From Manduca sexta (Eukaryota; Arthropoda; Insecta; Lepidoptera; Sphingidae): a stretch of 64,000 nucleotides of DNA. Each line of letters opens with the position of its first letter. The first letter of the stretch is position 1. The translations under genes were made by a program, and so were the position numbers. The stretch covers positions 11,718,001 to 11,782,000 of the forward strand of contig NC_051120.1 in the NCBI RefSeq assembly GCF_014839805.1, given 5' to 3'. The notes under the pieces were generated by a model that searched no databases, had not been told where the DNA came from, and worked only from the letters and a program-made list of their open reading frames with translations. Positions 10,701 through 25,700 of this stretch are shown here, in pieces.

Positions 10701-13700
10701 TTCAACAACCTCCTTGTAAAATGCAGTTTTCATAAGCCAAAATTTAAATATTTATCTATCAACAGTTGAAGAGACAAGAATAAATCTTGACGTTATTTAG
10801 AAACTTTTGCAAAGCTTACTCTTATTAACACAATCTAATTAAGTCATGTTATCAAGTATATACCTTCTATCCTTCCTAGAATAATAACCCTATAAAGCCG
10901 TTACTAACCTCGTATAAAGAAGTGAGCACGGTGATCATATCGGGGATGTCGATGAGGCGGTCGTTCTGCGCGCGCAGGCCGTGCGAGTCGAACGCCTCCA
11001 GCGCCGCCGGCAGCTGCAGCATGTGCACTGGAACGAGGGAGAAGGATTGAGAATAGAGTTTGGAATTGGTGAATTCGATGTGGTGTTGAGGATGTCGGGA
11101 AAGGTATGCTGTAGTTTAAAATTTTCTTGTTTTTACAATTGAGCAATCAAACGAGCAAATTGTTGCTCTCTCTGGCTACAAATTACAATGTTCTGGTGCT
11201 GAGGAATTTTTGTGACAACACTTTAATCACAGTTTTTTATTCACGTTTGGAATATGAACTATTTTGCCTATCATTTGTTAAATTGGTTTAGCCTTCTATA
11301 TAAGTCAGTTGTTTTGTTTTACAATCATTTTTAGTATTAGGTACACGAAATATAATTGTATTAATGAACATTGTTTGTTTGACAATTTACCATAATACAA
11401 AAAATTCACCAATATCGATACAAAATACAAATAGACTTACTGCATAACGCCTTCTGCACAGTTCTTAGTTTGAGCGCGGTGCGGTACGCGGAGAAGCGCA
11501 CCTCGTTGAGGTCTGCCAGCGAGTTCATTAGCTCAATCATCTTCGGGTGGTCCCAGTGCGTCGTCTCCAACTCATGACTAGTAGAATATTATGATTTCTT
11601 ATGTTTACGCGAATGTTAGACATTGAAATAAAAACTAAAAACTATTTAAACGGATTTTATCGCGGTTTTTTTTTTTTTTTATATTATTATTTTCTCCCGA
11701 CGTTTCGAAGACTTTGCAGCCTTCATGGTCACGGGGGACTGAGGTGTTGTTCATCCGTAAAGTCAAAGTTACAATATCTACCTACATTTTTCAAATATAC
11801 AACTTTTTAAAAATTTTTATCTGTTGACGGTCCGATCTACGCAGAATGAGCTCACAGTGTCTTGAGGTCTGGCAGCCGGTCTTTTGGGATCCGATTTAAT
11901 TAAATGTAGAACAGGATCCCAGGCTTGTGCAAGCTTCCAACCATCTTCCCTATTGAAATTTGGGTGTTTTTCATTTCAATAGCCTCGCGAATCATCCTAG
12001 GCAGGAATCGGTGTTCTTTGGCAAGGATTTGTGGCTTGTCTAATCGCAAATAATGATTGGAGCCTCCTTCAGAATGTTCAGCGACTGCAGACTTCGTAGA
12101 GCGTCGGTGTTTCACGTCAGCTATATGTTCTTTTACGCGGGTCCCTATATTTCTTTTTGTTTGTCCTATATAAGAGAGGCCACAGTTGCAGTCTATCTTG
12201 TATACACCCGGTTCTTGTAGAGGTATATGGCACTTGACAGGTGGTAAAAATTGACTAATCTACGGTACGTAGATGATACTTTCACAATTTTACCATCGGA
12301 CAAAGTATCTGCATTTTTAAATCACCTTAACTCCATCAATAATAAAATCCAATTCACTATGGAGTTAGAACACAACAAATCTCTTGCTTTCTTGGATGTT
12401 TTAGTCATTCGTAATCCTGATCAGACCTTAAGTCATACTGTGTATCGGAAACAGACCCATACTGATAAATATCTGAACGGTGAATCTCACCACCATCCAA
12501 AACAGTTAGCTACCGTGGGCAAATCATTGTTTCAGAGAGCACGAGGAATCTGTGACGAGAAACACCTGGCCGCTGAGCTACAACATGTCAAGCAAGTACT
12601 GCGAGACAACAAGCTCCAAATTCCACGCCGCCGTCACAGAGACCGAGTGAAACCAGCCACAGTTGAACGTGTTCCGGTTGTACTACCATATGTGAGAGGA
12701 GTCACCGACAAGATTGGCTACATCCTGAAGCGTGCTTCAATAAAAACCTATTTCAAGCCGCCTAAGAAGATTAGTCAATTTTTACCACCTGTCAAGTGCC
12801 ATATACCTCTGCAAGAACCGGGTGTATACAAGATAGACTGCAACTGTGGCCTCTCTTATATAGGACAAACAAAAAAGAAATATAGGGACCCGCGTAAAAG
12901 AACATATAGCTGACGTGAAACACCGACGCTCTACGAAGTCTGCAGTCGCTGAACATTCTGAAGGAGGCTCCAATCATTATTTGCGATTAGACAAGCCACA
13001 AATCCTTGCCAAAGAACACCGATTCCTGCCTAGGATGATTCGCGAGGCTATTGAAATTAAAAACACCCAAATTTCAATAGGGAAGATGGTTGGAAGCTTG
13101 CACAAGCCTGGGATCCTGTTCTACATTTAATTAAATCGGATCCCAAAAGACCGGCTGCCAGACCTCAAGACACTGTGAGCTCATTCTGCGTAGATCGGAC
13201 CGTCAACAGATAAAAAATTTTAAAAAGTTGTATATTTGAAAAATGTAGGTAGATATTGTAACTTTGACTTTACGGATGAACAACACCTCAGTCCCCCCCG
13301 TGACCATGAAGGCTGCAAAGTCTTCGAAACGTCGGGAGAAAATAATAATATAAAAAACCGCGATAAAATCCGTTTAAATAGTTTTTAGTTTTTATTTCAA
13401 TAGTAGAATATTTTTATATATTAATGTAGGAATAACGTACAATTTAGGTTAAATATAATATTGCAGACTAAACGCTTAGCACCAAGCAATAAGTGTTCAA
13501 AGAGCAGGCATTTCGGGCGCTTCATTGTTATATTATTCCTCGTCTGTTACAATATTGGTGTCATCTATCATTTTATCATATTAATAGTGTAAATGAAGAT
13601 CAAGTCCTTTATAATTAATACTTATTTATGTTATTCTTACAATAGTTTTTTTTTACAAATGGATTGGCTGAGCACGTGTAATTGAAGTAGCAAACAACGG

Positions 13701-16700
13701 ACATTCGTATTGGATATGAGATGATCGACCTCAATGATTATAACTTTTTTATTTGACATAAATAAATGAAAAAAGCAAGTCGTTCTTCACTTAAAACAAG
13801 TAAGTAGTTCATCTGCTGGTAAGCTACACGACTGCCCATTACCAGTAGCAACATCACCCGATATTTTAATCACAAACAAGGTTTGTATTAGTGGTTTCGC
13901 TGAAACCAGTGGTTGCTTGTGGTTAGCGTTGTGGTTTGCAGCCGGAGTGTACCGATACCGTCGTGCTTTACGACGTATAAATATATCCCATAGCAAGATT
14001 AGGATAACATCGCCCTCTCATTACCAAATTCTATTCCGTTGCTTAAACGAAGAAGGATTTCTTTATCCTTCTAGCATTGTGGATTGTATGATCGGTAGAG
14101 AGTACTGAGATCACAACTTGCTTGGTCCACCATAACCGATAATGACCTAAGCTAATTTGCCTCGTCCTCCCTTAAGCTAAGTTTAGACAGCAAGTTGTTG
14201 CAGTAGATAATATATTGCTCAAGAATCAAGATCTTCTATACGCATTTGCCCACAACATTTTCAATAGTTCTGTACATATGCGGCTTTTTACGAGCCTGAA
14301 TATCTGCAGAAGTAAGCTTTCTATGATTGTTTATATGGTAAAAATCGCTTGCGAAAGTTTACTTTTGCAACTTTTCTTTTTTATTTAAACTTCGCATTAA
14401 AGTGATACTTACTTGATATAATAAGGTACGTTAGCGGGCGTGACAGCTCGTTCCCATGGTGGGTCTACTGAGCCAGCAAGGAAGCCCTGTGCGGCACCAG
14501 CGCCGCCATCCCGCGCCACGCCTGCTAGCTGGCGGGCACGTTCCTCACCTCCCGCGCAGAGAGCGCATACTCTGCAAGGAATGATGGGGTAAGAGTTAGA
14601 GGAATAGTGGTTACTACTGCCAATTATAGACGCATGTTAACCACTAGTTTTAAGAGTTGTATACATTTGATTAAGTCTAATAGACTTGCGTTGTCTTTCA
14701 AGTAACCTTTTTCATAGTTGTATTGGCAAGCTATTTATTTGAACTTGGTGATTCCGGAGGAAAGTGATAGTATCATATAAGGTTTTACATGCCTGTCTAA
14801 GAAATACTCTAGACTTAAATAACGCCGAGATTTTAGTTTTCCGGAAACATAGAGGAAGTTAATTTATTAGTCTAGTCACACTTGACTCGGAAGTCTTAGG
14901 TAACAAGTTACGTTCCTAAAGGAAGTCCCTTCTTTTAAGAATCATAATTGTTGCTACGTATTAGTTTTATTATTATATTATAGTCGTTTCGTAACTCATG
15001 CCATTCTAGACCTCCCAATGACTTGATTTACAGGAAGGTGAAGTTTCTTGGCTTTATATAGATTATAACGGAATTAGTAACCTGATAAGATAAACCTCGG
15101 ACACGAGTCACCTGCACTTATCGGTCAAGAAGGAAGAAGAGTTGATAAGCTCAAATCTAATTCCTTTTTAATGGCGATACAAAATTTTGTAAGATAAAGT
15201 TTAATAGAGAGTGTTGCAAAATCTGGAAATTCGTTTAGTGGTCAGCAGGAAATGTTTTAATTTAACTCTGTGATATTTTAATTAAAATCTATTCTAAAGT
15301 TGTCTAATATCTAAATAGATGTTGTCGTACTCATAATGAATATAAGTCATAAGTTGTATCTAGTGAATTGGGTTTGTGATCTACCAGCGTAGATAAACAT
15401 TTGTAAAGTAGGTGAGCATAATTCTTTGACTATTTCGAGATTCGAAGCGTAAAGATATGTTGTATTGCACTAATTATGAGGTTCCGTATACTCACTACCA
15501 TATAAAAATAAGTGTCTGATATTTATTTTACAATTGAAAAGCACAAACCTGGTATTCAAATCATCAAGTTTCGCCAGCAAATGCTCTGGTAGTTGGATCT
15601 TATCCCTTGCTAGGGCCTGCGCCTGCTGGTGGAGTTCATCAGCCAATCGACGCAGCGGCGGCAGCTGCGCACGCGCACGCGACACGGCGTCGAGCTGCGC
15701 ACGTGCATCGCGAGCGTCGCCCGGCCCGCGCCATGAGGAGCGCGCGGCCTCGGCAGCTTGCACGCGGCCGGAGAGCTCGTCCAGTGAGGTAGTGAAGGCC
15801 CGGACGCGCTGGAAAGAAGAGAATGGGGTTTAAAATCATAGTCATTCGATAAAATTATTCTAATTATTAAAAATACATATCATTTTATCTGTCATCGCCA
15901 AAGTTCGTTTATGGTAATTCAAACGTCATAGACTAACCAAGCTCTTCTATTTTGTAGTTTAATATCGAAAATCGTTGATTCAATGACAGGCAGAATACTT
16001 TTCAAATAGTATATAAATAGAGCATCTAGCACAGTGTTAAAATCCTGTTTAGCTATAAGTTATTTGTTACTGTACCAAGAGTCCAGACCCTAAACAGTTT
16101 AAGTGGATCAAAAGTTCATAGCAGATAATACACACAATAGGTACTTGTATCCAAAATCCAGTTCTAATTTCCAGGTTTAGAATCAATTTATTTTAATCTA
16201 CCATATCCATATTGACTTTCAAACTGTCTCAAAAGGTATAAACCCAAGTAGCAATGTCACCGCCACAGCTTTTGTCCACAAAAGGGCGTGAGATTCCGGT
16301 TGTGGCGACAGTGACCTTGCTGGGCGACGGCAGGGCGTCGGCGGGCCGACGATCTGGCCTTGTCTCAGTTCTAACGTTACGTGCGATATGACACCGACAT
16401 CTAGACCTTAGACGGTTTCTAGACTGGAAAATCAATATTGGTATAAGGTCAGTGCGCTTGGAGTCGTTTTGTAGATGGTTTGTGGGTTCTATGCTCGCTT
16501 AAGGTACTAAAACTGATCACGAAAATTACATCATTGTTGACAGCTTGGTGTTGATAATCAATGAGACTTATGAACTAAAACTGTGTATAGAAGAAGACCA
16601 AAAAACTATCAATGCCGTTTACATACGCGCATTAACCACGAAGAGGCTTCACACCTAAAGGAATTGAGAATGAATATTTTGTTTAAAGACTTCGAAGATA

Positions 16701-19700
16701 ATCTCCGCAATCGTCAAATACGCTGTAAAAGGTCCCCAAATTTGAATAATATATTCAAATTCCAAATACTTTAAAAGTGTTTTTCCGCTAAGAGCAACAA
16801 TTCAGGTTGAAATAAAAATTAAGTGTGTGATTATTTTTCCAAAATTCCTATATAGAAATTATACAAACTTACTACCTACTCTTTAAGAATTATAATCAGG
16901 CCAACATACTTCTCTACATCCTTATGTCACAAGGGTAATACACAACTACGTAGACCTATGCAAACACGTATCAGGATATTCCCCAAGCCCCAATACACAC
17001 GGCACACGACTAATATTGTTAGCTAAATTGGACCATGTTGCCATCCCACGAACCAATCTGCCCGTGATGGCCCAAATAATGGATTCTTTTTGTACATAAA
17101 CGTGGTAAATTGTATTTATTTACGGTAAAACTTGGGTTTGTCTTGTTGGTATTGTGTCACAGAAAATAAAATATGTAGGTTCATTGTTATTTCATTTTGG
17201 AGTTGTCTACTGTTTATAAGGAAGGCTGTTAAATTTTTATCATTAAATTCTGTATTGGGTTGGCAGTGGTGTAACTAAAGATGGTAACGACAATATTATC
17301 TCTGATCCACAATGTTATAGGGATCAAGACTACGGATGTTTTGCGCAGCTATCTCAGTGCAACAAGATACGCCGGGCCGTCCCGTATGTGCAGAAGAATG
17401 CCACCCCGGATTTTGGTTGATATGCAGGTTCAGGATATACAGGGGTTGGGGACTCGGTCCAATGCTCTCTCGGATGGTGCTATATTCCCGAGTATCGACA
17501 TTGGGCCGTAAGACCGATGAAAACAAACATAACCATTTCAGTTACCCAAAGTGATGATAATGGAAAAGCGTTTTTACCCACGAAAAAAAAATGGAGACCA
17601 CAACAATGTCTGGTATAAATTGCAACATCCAGCCCTTCTTTCGAATCTAAACCTAGCACAACTATTCCAACCTGCGAATTGAAACCAGAACCCCCAAAAT
17701 CTTCCCCAAAACCACAAACACAAAGTTATACATTACAAGTTTCAATTGTGACAATTCTCTCGCGTATTAATGTACTACGCTAATGCCATTGTATCCTGCA
17801 GCCTCGTCGTGACCGCTACACGTGTGGTCATTCCAATCGGACCTTTCATCTCACGACACTCCCAAATGTGTAGTTTAATTGTTTCATTAAAACCGATGGA
17901 TCTCAGAAAATGTAGGATATCACGATTGCTTTGTTTGGACTGTAAACAAATTCTTCACTTAATTTGTTTTCCTTTTACAGCAAGTCAGTCGCTCACCTGA
18001 TGGTTAAAGCCGAGTGTACCTAATCTGTAGCAGTAGATCTATTTAGAACTATAATTAACTAGCTGTGGCCGCGGCTGCGCTCAAGTGTAAATCAGTGTGT
18101 CACAAAGTTTTCCCGGGTAAATCCCAACCCACGAGATTTTTTACAACCACGCGACATCTTCAACAGTAATCGTTATATTTCAGTTAATTTACATAAAACC
18201 GTAATGTATTATTAAATTAAACCTTCTTCAAGAATTGCTCTATTTTTTAGTGAAAACTATACAAAAATCCTTTCAGTAGATTTTGAGAAAATCGATCACA
18301 TATAGACAGACAAATTTTGGGGAATTTGTTTTATAATATGTATAAGTAGATAGGTAAAGCTTAGTATGGCACTGAGCTGTATTCGTCATCATAAGAAGTT
18401 GTGTCGTGCCTAGAAATTGCACTGGTCATTACTTCATATGTGGAACAATATAGTAGGTGCATATTGCTAATGGTTAGTGTATGCCCATGTAAACTCTTGC
18501 ATATAAGACACCCTTCACTAGTAATTTGAAATGAAAACAATCATAAAGATCATTCTCAACATTTCGAGGGTTGAACATATTCAAAATAAAATACAACCGA
18601 AATTAACTGCAACCATAACAACCGTTACGCAGATCGGTCTCAAGATAACCAAAGGGATTGCAACCCCTTCGACGGATCAATCTGCTACATCAGATATAAA
18701 AGGTATGTCAGAAACTTATGGGCAATCCGCATAACCGAGTCAATGTAGATAGCTTTGTTGAAGTTGGGGTTTTAGAGAAACTATTGATAAAGTAACCGCT
18801 ATATATTGTACAACTTTGTAGTATGTTTCAAGTGGAATGTTTTACTATAGTAAGTTAATATCAAAATAATATGATCTATAGCACTGGATGACAGTGGATT
18901 TATAAAAGTGAAAATTAGAATTGGTTAAGTAAACCCACACAAGAAACTAACTCATAAATTTCAACTCATAATTTGTTTTTATAATAAATATGATTATACC
19001 TCTGCTCCTGTACTGGATAATAACAAACTTATCGAAATATTGATATGACACACATCTGTCTAAAATGAAAATATGATTGGTGTTATGAATGTATTATGAG
19101 TAATCGCAAAGGGCATTACATAAATATTTCGATAAGCGTTCAAAAACCCAAACAAAACCCAACCGCATTATCTCTGCGCATAAAACTATATCAAATTTTG
19201 TTATGGTCCTCTGAACGCACTCCTCCGGGACTTGCGTGCTGAGCCCTCATCAGATACTCCCGGGATCTCCTATCACAGATAAGGCTGTCGTCTGGACGTT
19301 ACGTTTTATGATTTTGTGACGTCACGTCGCCTTGACAGGGTCGCGAAAATATGGCGAGTCTGAGATAAACATTATGTGAAGAAATTTGAAATGAAGTTGT
19401 TATATCTATTTGTAAAGAAAAGTTAGGTGTTTGGTTAATTATTGATTTAATTTATTTATTAAATATAATCTTACAAGAGTTACACCTAATGCGTTTATAT
19501 TTATTTTGTCATATAGCCAATTCAGAAACAGATATGAATAGTACATATGGTCGATACAGTAGTTAGGATTTCTATAGTCACTTTTATGAATTCTGCTAGT
19601 GCATAATTAAATCCGCCCAGCTTCATTAATTATGTTTAAGGTCCTTGCCACTAGAGCATGTCTATGTACGAATCTATCTGGCTATATATTATATATTATA

Positions 19701-22700
19701 GCATCATATTATTTAACAAATCAAAGATGTGTGTCCTGGGGATATGAACCTGTGGACATTTGTCTCGGCAGTCCGTACCACACCACACTAGGCTATCCCC
19801 TCTTACGTCTTTCGCTACAATATCTTATCATAATATTTTTTAAAATGAACTTAGACTTCTTAGCTGATACTATTATTGTTCTGTTTTGGCATTAAATTCT
19901 ACAAATCATAGTCACAGTGTCGATATCGGTGAGTAGTTTTACATGCTGCAGCCTGTCAAATGAGTTGTGACGAAACATGGCGCCAGGCAGCGTCGGTGGC
20001 GCAATCCGCTACGAATTTAGTCCACCATGCGTTTTATCCATTGTACAATAGTCTCAAATTGGCGTGGTTTGCACGTCGATCGAGTGTGATAGTCATAAAT
20101 CTGTATTTGGAGTTAACGATCGTTTGCACGGAGGATTGAATACCTTTGATACGATTTTGAAAATCATTTCACTATTAGGTTTCTTTATCCTTGAGTACTC
20201 TGATTAGTACTAGGAGCTATTAGCAAATATATCAGTACAATATTGTTAGACTTAACATACCTTCAGAATCTCTACCTATAGATTTACTTATAACTAGCTT
20301 TGTGAAAGCGAATAATGTTTTAAAATTATAATTTTTTTACAATATACTGTAGTCTAAGGTTTTAACTGTTGACCTTCGTCTAACCAGTAAATCTCGCTGA
20401 ACTATTAAATAAACAAATGACTTAATATAGAATATTTATGGAGTGTTATTATCATATCAAAAGCGAGACAGAACAGCTTTTCTATTAAATACTGACAGAC
20501 GTATAATTGATATAATAATGCCTGGTCACGGCTGCTGGCGTGGCGGTCACAATAACTGTACCTTCATGCTATTTAAAGGTAGATAGCTTGGCTGGTTTTA
20601 GTAACCATGTTTAATTACTAAATGACTTATTATTTAAGAATACATACATCAAAAACATTTAGTACAGCTCAAACAAATTTAGTTACCGTATAGAATTTAA
20701 AAGAAATAGTCAACGATCAGAATGCTTAAAATGTCAATCTTTGTATAGCTTACTCTAAGAGCGTCGGTTTTATAAATACCTTTTCCCGAAATTCAAAAGT
20801 ATTGATTAATCTGTTATTATTCATAAAATAACTAAGTAGGAATGCACTTTTAGTTCTTGTTTCATTATGAATATAATAATAATAATAGTATCATTCCTGT
20901 ATTATATACTGTCCCACTGCTGGGCACGGGCCTCTACTACTGAGAGGGATTAGGCCTTAGTCCACCACGCTGGCCCAGTGCGGATTGGTAGACTTCACGC
21001 AACCTTAAAATTCCTATAGAGAATTTCTGGAGTATGCAGGTTTCCTCACGATGTTTTCCTTCACCGTTAAAGCAAGCGATAATTCACAAAGATACACACA
21101 TAACTTTAGAAAAGTTAGAGGTGTTTGCCCTTGGGATTTGAACCTGTGGACATTCGTATCGACAGACCGTTCCATACCCAACTAGGCTATCGCCGCTAAT
21201 TATGAAACAATCAAGTAAATATTACTCATCCCAACAGTATATATTACAGGGCTAGTATTATATCAGAAACACTCATTCAAACATTTTTAATCCATTGAAC
21301 GTATTCCTAGACAAGGTCGCGTGCGGTGAGTCATGCGATATGTGCCGTGGTCATTATCGGAGGCCACTGACCCCGCTCAACGAGAAGATTTGCCTATTTA
21401 TAGAAGTGCATTGGTTTTACGGTTTTACGTAGTTTTATGGCTTTTTATGTGAATTGACGTAAAGATTAAGAAACAGGCGTTGTATATTTGCTTATCATTT
21501 TATGTATAGCCCGGAAGCGTACCTGATTCATACTCGGAAGTAATATATTTAAATTTAGATAACAACTAACTTACACAAAATAAAAACCCAGTACATACTA
21601 GTTTCTTATGGGATAAGGCGGTATCTATACATAAACTAAGATAACTGAAACTAAAATACCAGTTCTATTCAACCCCTAGATCGCGGTAGTGATAACGCTT
21701 TTTCCCCGCGCAAAATAAAAGTTTGATGACCAACATTTTAACGTTTCACGTTGACTTTGGATTTTTATGTAGTCTGTACATTCAAGTTTAAATTTTTTAT
21801 CGCGGGTAAAAGACTATTAAGCTTTATCGCTACATCACTAGGATGAGTGGTTATGTCGGTTGCACTGGTCTTACGACCCAATGTACACTCGGGAGCATAG
21901 CATCATCCGAGCGAGCATTAGATCAAGTCTGTAACCCTATTATACCCTACACCGGCATACCAACTAAACCCGCGGTGACCTTCTTCGGCGTGTAGGGGGA
22001 GGCACAAGCTATCTTGTTGCACTGAGATAGCTGCGCGGAACCGTCTCTGACATTCAAGTATTTACTATTTACCATAAGAAGTGTTATAATTTATTCGCCA
22101 AGATATAATAGTATTTGTACTAGTGGCGAAGGATTTATAACCCAAATCCTTTCCGCTTGCCTTTTGTAACTTATATAAAATCTAATTATTATTGTAACGA
22201 TTTGCAAACCGTATTAATGCATATTAGTAGTACCTGTATATTGTGTTGGGTTTCCTTGAAGAAAATATCATCCTTCGCTACTGTTTTATAGGTATACCTA
22301 AGGTTTCATAGGCAGATTTTGAAAATAAAATATAGCTTAAATAATTCTCTACTGTAACTTCTAAAATTCTTAATAATTTATTCCCTTTGGCCCAAAATAC
22401 GAGCTCATAAAATCAAACGCACTTTAATGGTATCAATAAATATAACTATTTCTGGAATTCAAATGCAGTGTGCAACTGAAAGAATACGTGAAAACCACAT
22501 TAAAATCGGTTTAGTGCACGTCTGAGTGATGGATAAACAAATAGTGCTTTTCAATGCTTTCGACGTCCGGTTATTTACTGTATTTGGTTAGCTTGTATCA
22601 TTAGTTTGGGATAATAGAGGGCTCGTATATGTGTCTGGAAAGGTACTACTGCTTTGCAAATATTTGCTGTCAAGCTACGCTGTTGTTTTAAATTATATTA

Positions 22701-25700
22701 AAACCAGCGAAAGGAGTACTTATAAGAAAATTTGTTTCAATATCGGTTTCAATAATAATCAACGTATCTTTTTATTTAATACGTTAGTTAAAAATATTAT
22801 AAATTGATTATATTATTGGCTATTGAGTATATTCTAGAATTTAATATAGTTTAAATAAAATATAGTATACTAAGGCATGGTGTGTATTTCTATTATTATA
22901 GAGGGCCCAGTTCGAAGCTTATGCTTCTACGATCAAATATCGCCTTTATTTCTTTATATAACTGTATCTACATATCATAAAAAAATAATGTATAGGCGAT
23001 CAAAGATTTATTATGTATTCAGTTATCCAAACACGGAGCGTCAAAAGTGCTGTGACCCCGACAGCTGACTAATTGACATTGTACGCAAAAACCCACAATA
23101 GCATAACTGATGAGTGATTCGCAGATTCCTTTATATAACTGTGAATGCCTACATCAAATATACGACTGTAGTATATATACTTACACATATATAAAAATGA
23201 ATCCCTATTTCCCTTGGTCACGCCATCACGCGTGAACGGCTGGACCGATTTTACAATTTTTTTGTTGTTGTGTTTGTTATTGTCAAGAGAGGTTCTTATG
23301 AAAGAAAAAATACAAAAAATTGCGCGGAAAATTAGAAATTTAAGAAAACTAAACGAAAATATTAATTTTATGTAACTGTCAATTGTTTGAAATAACTGTC
23401 AGCGATTGACAGAATGCGCGCTGCAAATTCATAGTTAAGACGGGACAACGTCTGCCGGGTCAACTAGTTTATCATTATAAAGGCAAATATCTGTTTGTTA
23501 CGCTATTTCCGCTAAATAATTAAACTGATTTTGATGTGATTTAGTACGGAAGTCCGAATTTCATGAGGATAGGTTATTTGTAAACCAAAACACCATGCAG
23601 GATATGCTAATATATACCCCTATACCCCCTGTAGTGATAAAGGCGTAGGCAGATCATAGGTGATTCGTGTAATCAAAGAACATAAATAAAAACCTGTAAT
23701 ATGCAAACCAATTAGAGCCATGTACCGTGAAACAAACGCATAACTCAAATTAATTTATTTGGCACCTCATAAATCTCAGCGAACCAAATAAAAATGTACG
23801 TTTAAATAACATGCAAGTGACTCGGACGTGTCTATATGAAATTTAAAAGCTGTTTGTATGTTGGGATAAAGTTATAATAAAAGGATTGGAAGAAGTTTAA
23901 ACTAAAAAAACGCAAATCAGGATTTATTTTATGCCAAAATGTGTTAAAATGAATAACGTATTAGTTTCATATTATTTTTCAGCATTCCAAAGCAGGCCGC
24001 TTTTGAAAGGTCCATCAGGACTTCTTTAGAGAAAGTCAATGTTAAGCAGTGGTTCATGTTGCTCATGACGGTGATCTCTTTTAGCTACATAATTATTCTA
24101 ATAGACAATTTGCATTACTAAAGAGATATCTCTTTATTACTGGACAAAGTACACCACAATCACTTTAGGACAATTCCAAAAAGCGACCGCACCCACGGCC
24201 TGTAACTAGTCACAATTAAGCCACAAATCGTGCTGACAGGTGCGATGTAGATCGACAGTTAATCACCACAACTGGACTCTAATTTGCATACTTATTTAGA
24301 AGTGTCAACTGTAGATGCTAACGGTACAGAGGCTGGACGATTGCTATCCAAGACGCGTTGTTTCACATTTTTTATACTGATCAAATTATTGCCTTGTTTG
24401 TTTATATATAATAATATCAGCATTGTATTATATGCTGTCTTGCTCTTGGGCACGGGCCCCTCTACTACTGAGAGGGATTAGGCTTTAGTCTTCCACGCTG
24501 GTCTAGTACCGATTGGAGGGATTTGGCCTTAGTTTTCCACGCTGGCCTACTGCGGATTGGTAAACTTCACACGCACTTAAAATTCCTATAGAGAATTCTC
24601 TTCTCTAAATTGAGTGTAGGTAAATACACCCAATTTTCAGAGTTAATTTCCATTCATTCATTACCTTTTATCCACCATTCAGGAGTGTAGACATTTTGGA
24701 ATTTAAAAAAAATATAGGTTTTTAAACTGTTTGTTTTAATAAAACAACTCCATGAACTTGACAAAATCAATCGGTCCATTTCCTGGCGCACTAATGAGCC
24801 GATCGGAACAGTAAACACAAACTCGTTGAGAAGGGAAACCTAGCTGCTTGGATTAATTGCTGCCGACCCGCTAGTTTTCACCGCTGCTGTATATGTCTTA
24901 ATAAATTTAGTAATGCCAGATGGCAGTTTTATAGAATTCTTATATGATAATACCGGCTCTGTATAACATACTGCACAGTGCTGACCACGGGTCTCCTCTA
25001 CTACTGAGAGTTTAGGTCTTACTCCACGCTGGCCTAGTACAGGTTGCCAGACTTTACATACCCTCGAAATTTTTAAGAATTCTTAGGTAGCTATATATAT
25101 TTCTGCATATATGAACTTAAGATATCTGCAAAAATACGTTAAAAATCCTCCCAAATCTACTTCTTGCGACCAAATTTACTCCTGTTGCGTTTCCACATAA
25201 TGTCTGTACACAGAACTCCGCTTGAAAGTGTGTATTCGCTGGTAATTAGCACTATACGGTGGAAATTTTGTGAGGAAACATGCATAAGAATGCGATACTG
25301 ACATAATTCGTGGTGGATTAAAAGCCAACAAAATCTCTACAATTGAAGAGGCAGACCACCGAATAATGGGACAATTCTATAAAATAAGAATATTTAACAA
25401 ATAAGTCTTAAATTATAAATGTAAAAAAAAATCTAAAGATATTATCATATATGAAAACTTTTAATTTCCTCTCCAACATCCCGTTATTTCTTCAACAAAA
25501 CTCTATTTTCAAATAACACGAGCGTAAAGCGGGAGATATATCCCGATCCCGGACATACCGGGACGTCATAAACACGAGCCGGCCCGGGCTACGTATAAAA
25601 CCGGATATAACCGGTTCAAACGGGATTTGTAGGGGAAAATGGCAGCAACGCGGGCGACACTGCGACCCGCTGATTGGCTACATTCTTTACTGCGAGAATA

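Larger units (their letters stand above)
10063..11440 (-). other. Dys: Introns of the EF-hand region
   Basis: Introns 10063-10427, 10598-10908 and 11028-11440 separate the EF-region exons. AT-rich, no repeat family or nested gene recognised. Confidence 0.7.
11591..13400. mobile_element. Penelope-like retroelement with inverted terminal duplication
   Basis: A 1.81-kb insertion is flanked by the 12-bp duplication TAGTAGAATATT (11579-11590 and 13401-13412). The arms 11622-12261 and 12768-13401 are inverted, near-identical copies (about 635 bp). The centre (12262-12767) is unique reverse-transcriptase sequence. Each arm carries a GIY-YIG nuclease end and the 3' UTR. Inverted terminal repeats and 5' truncation are known for Penelope elements. 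The left tip adds 31 bp (CTTATGTTTACGCGAATG...), also found at 50807 and 57427. It sits two bases from the WW/EF exon. Confidence 0.9.

Noticed and set aside
12251..12913. A host gene encoding a GIY-YIG nuclease (SLX1-like) nested in dystrophin.
   Set aside because: The YVDD motif, inverted arms, target duplication and frameshift identify a Penelope-like retroelement.
15534..15845. Plus-strand and second minus-strand frames over the spectrin-repeat exon.
   Set aside because: They are shadows of the GC-rich dystrophin exon at 15549-15808, which has matching splice sites and phase.
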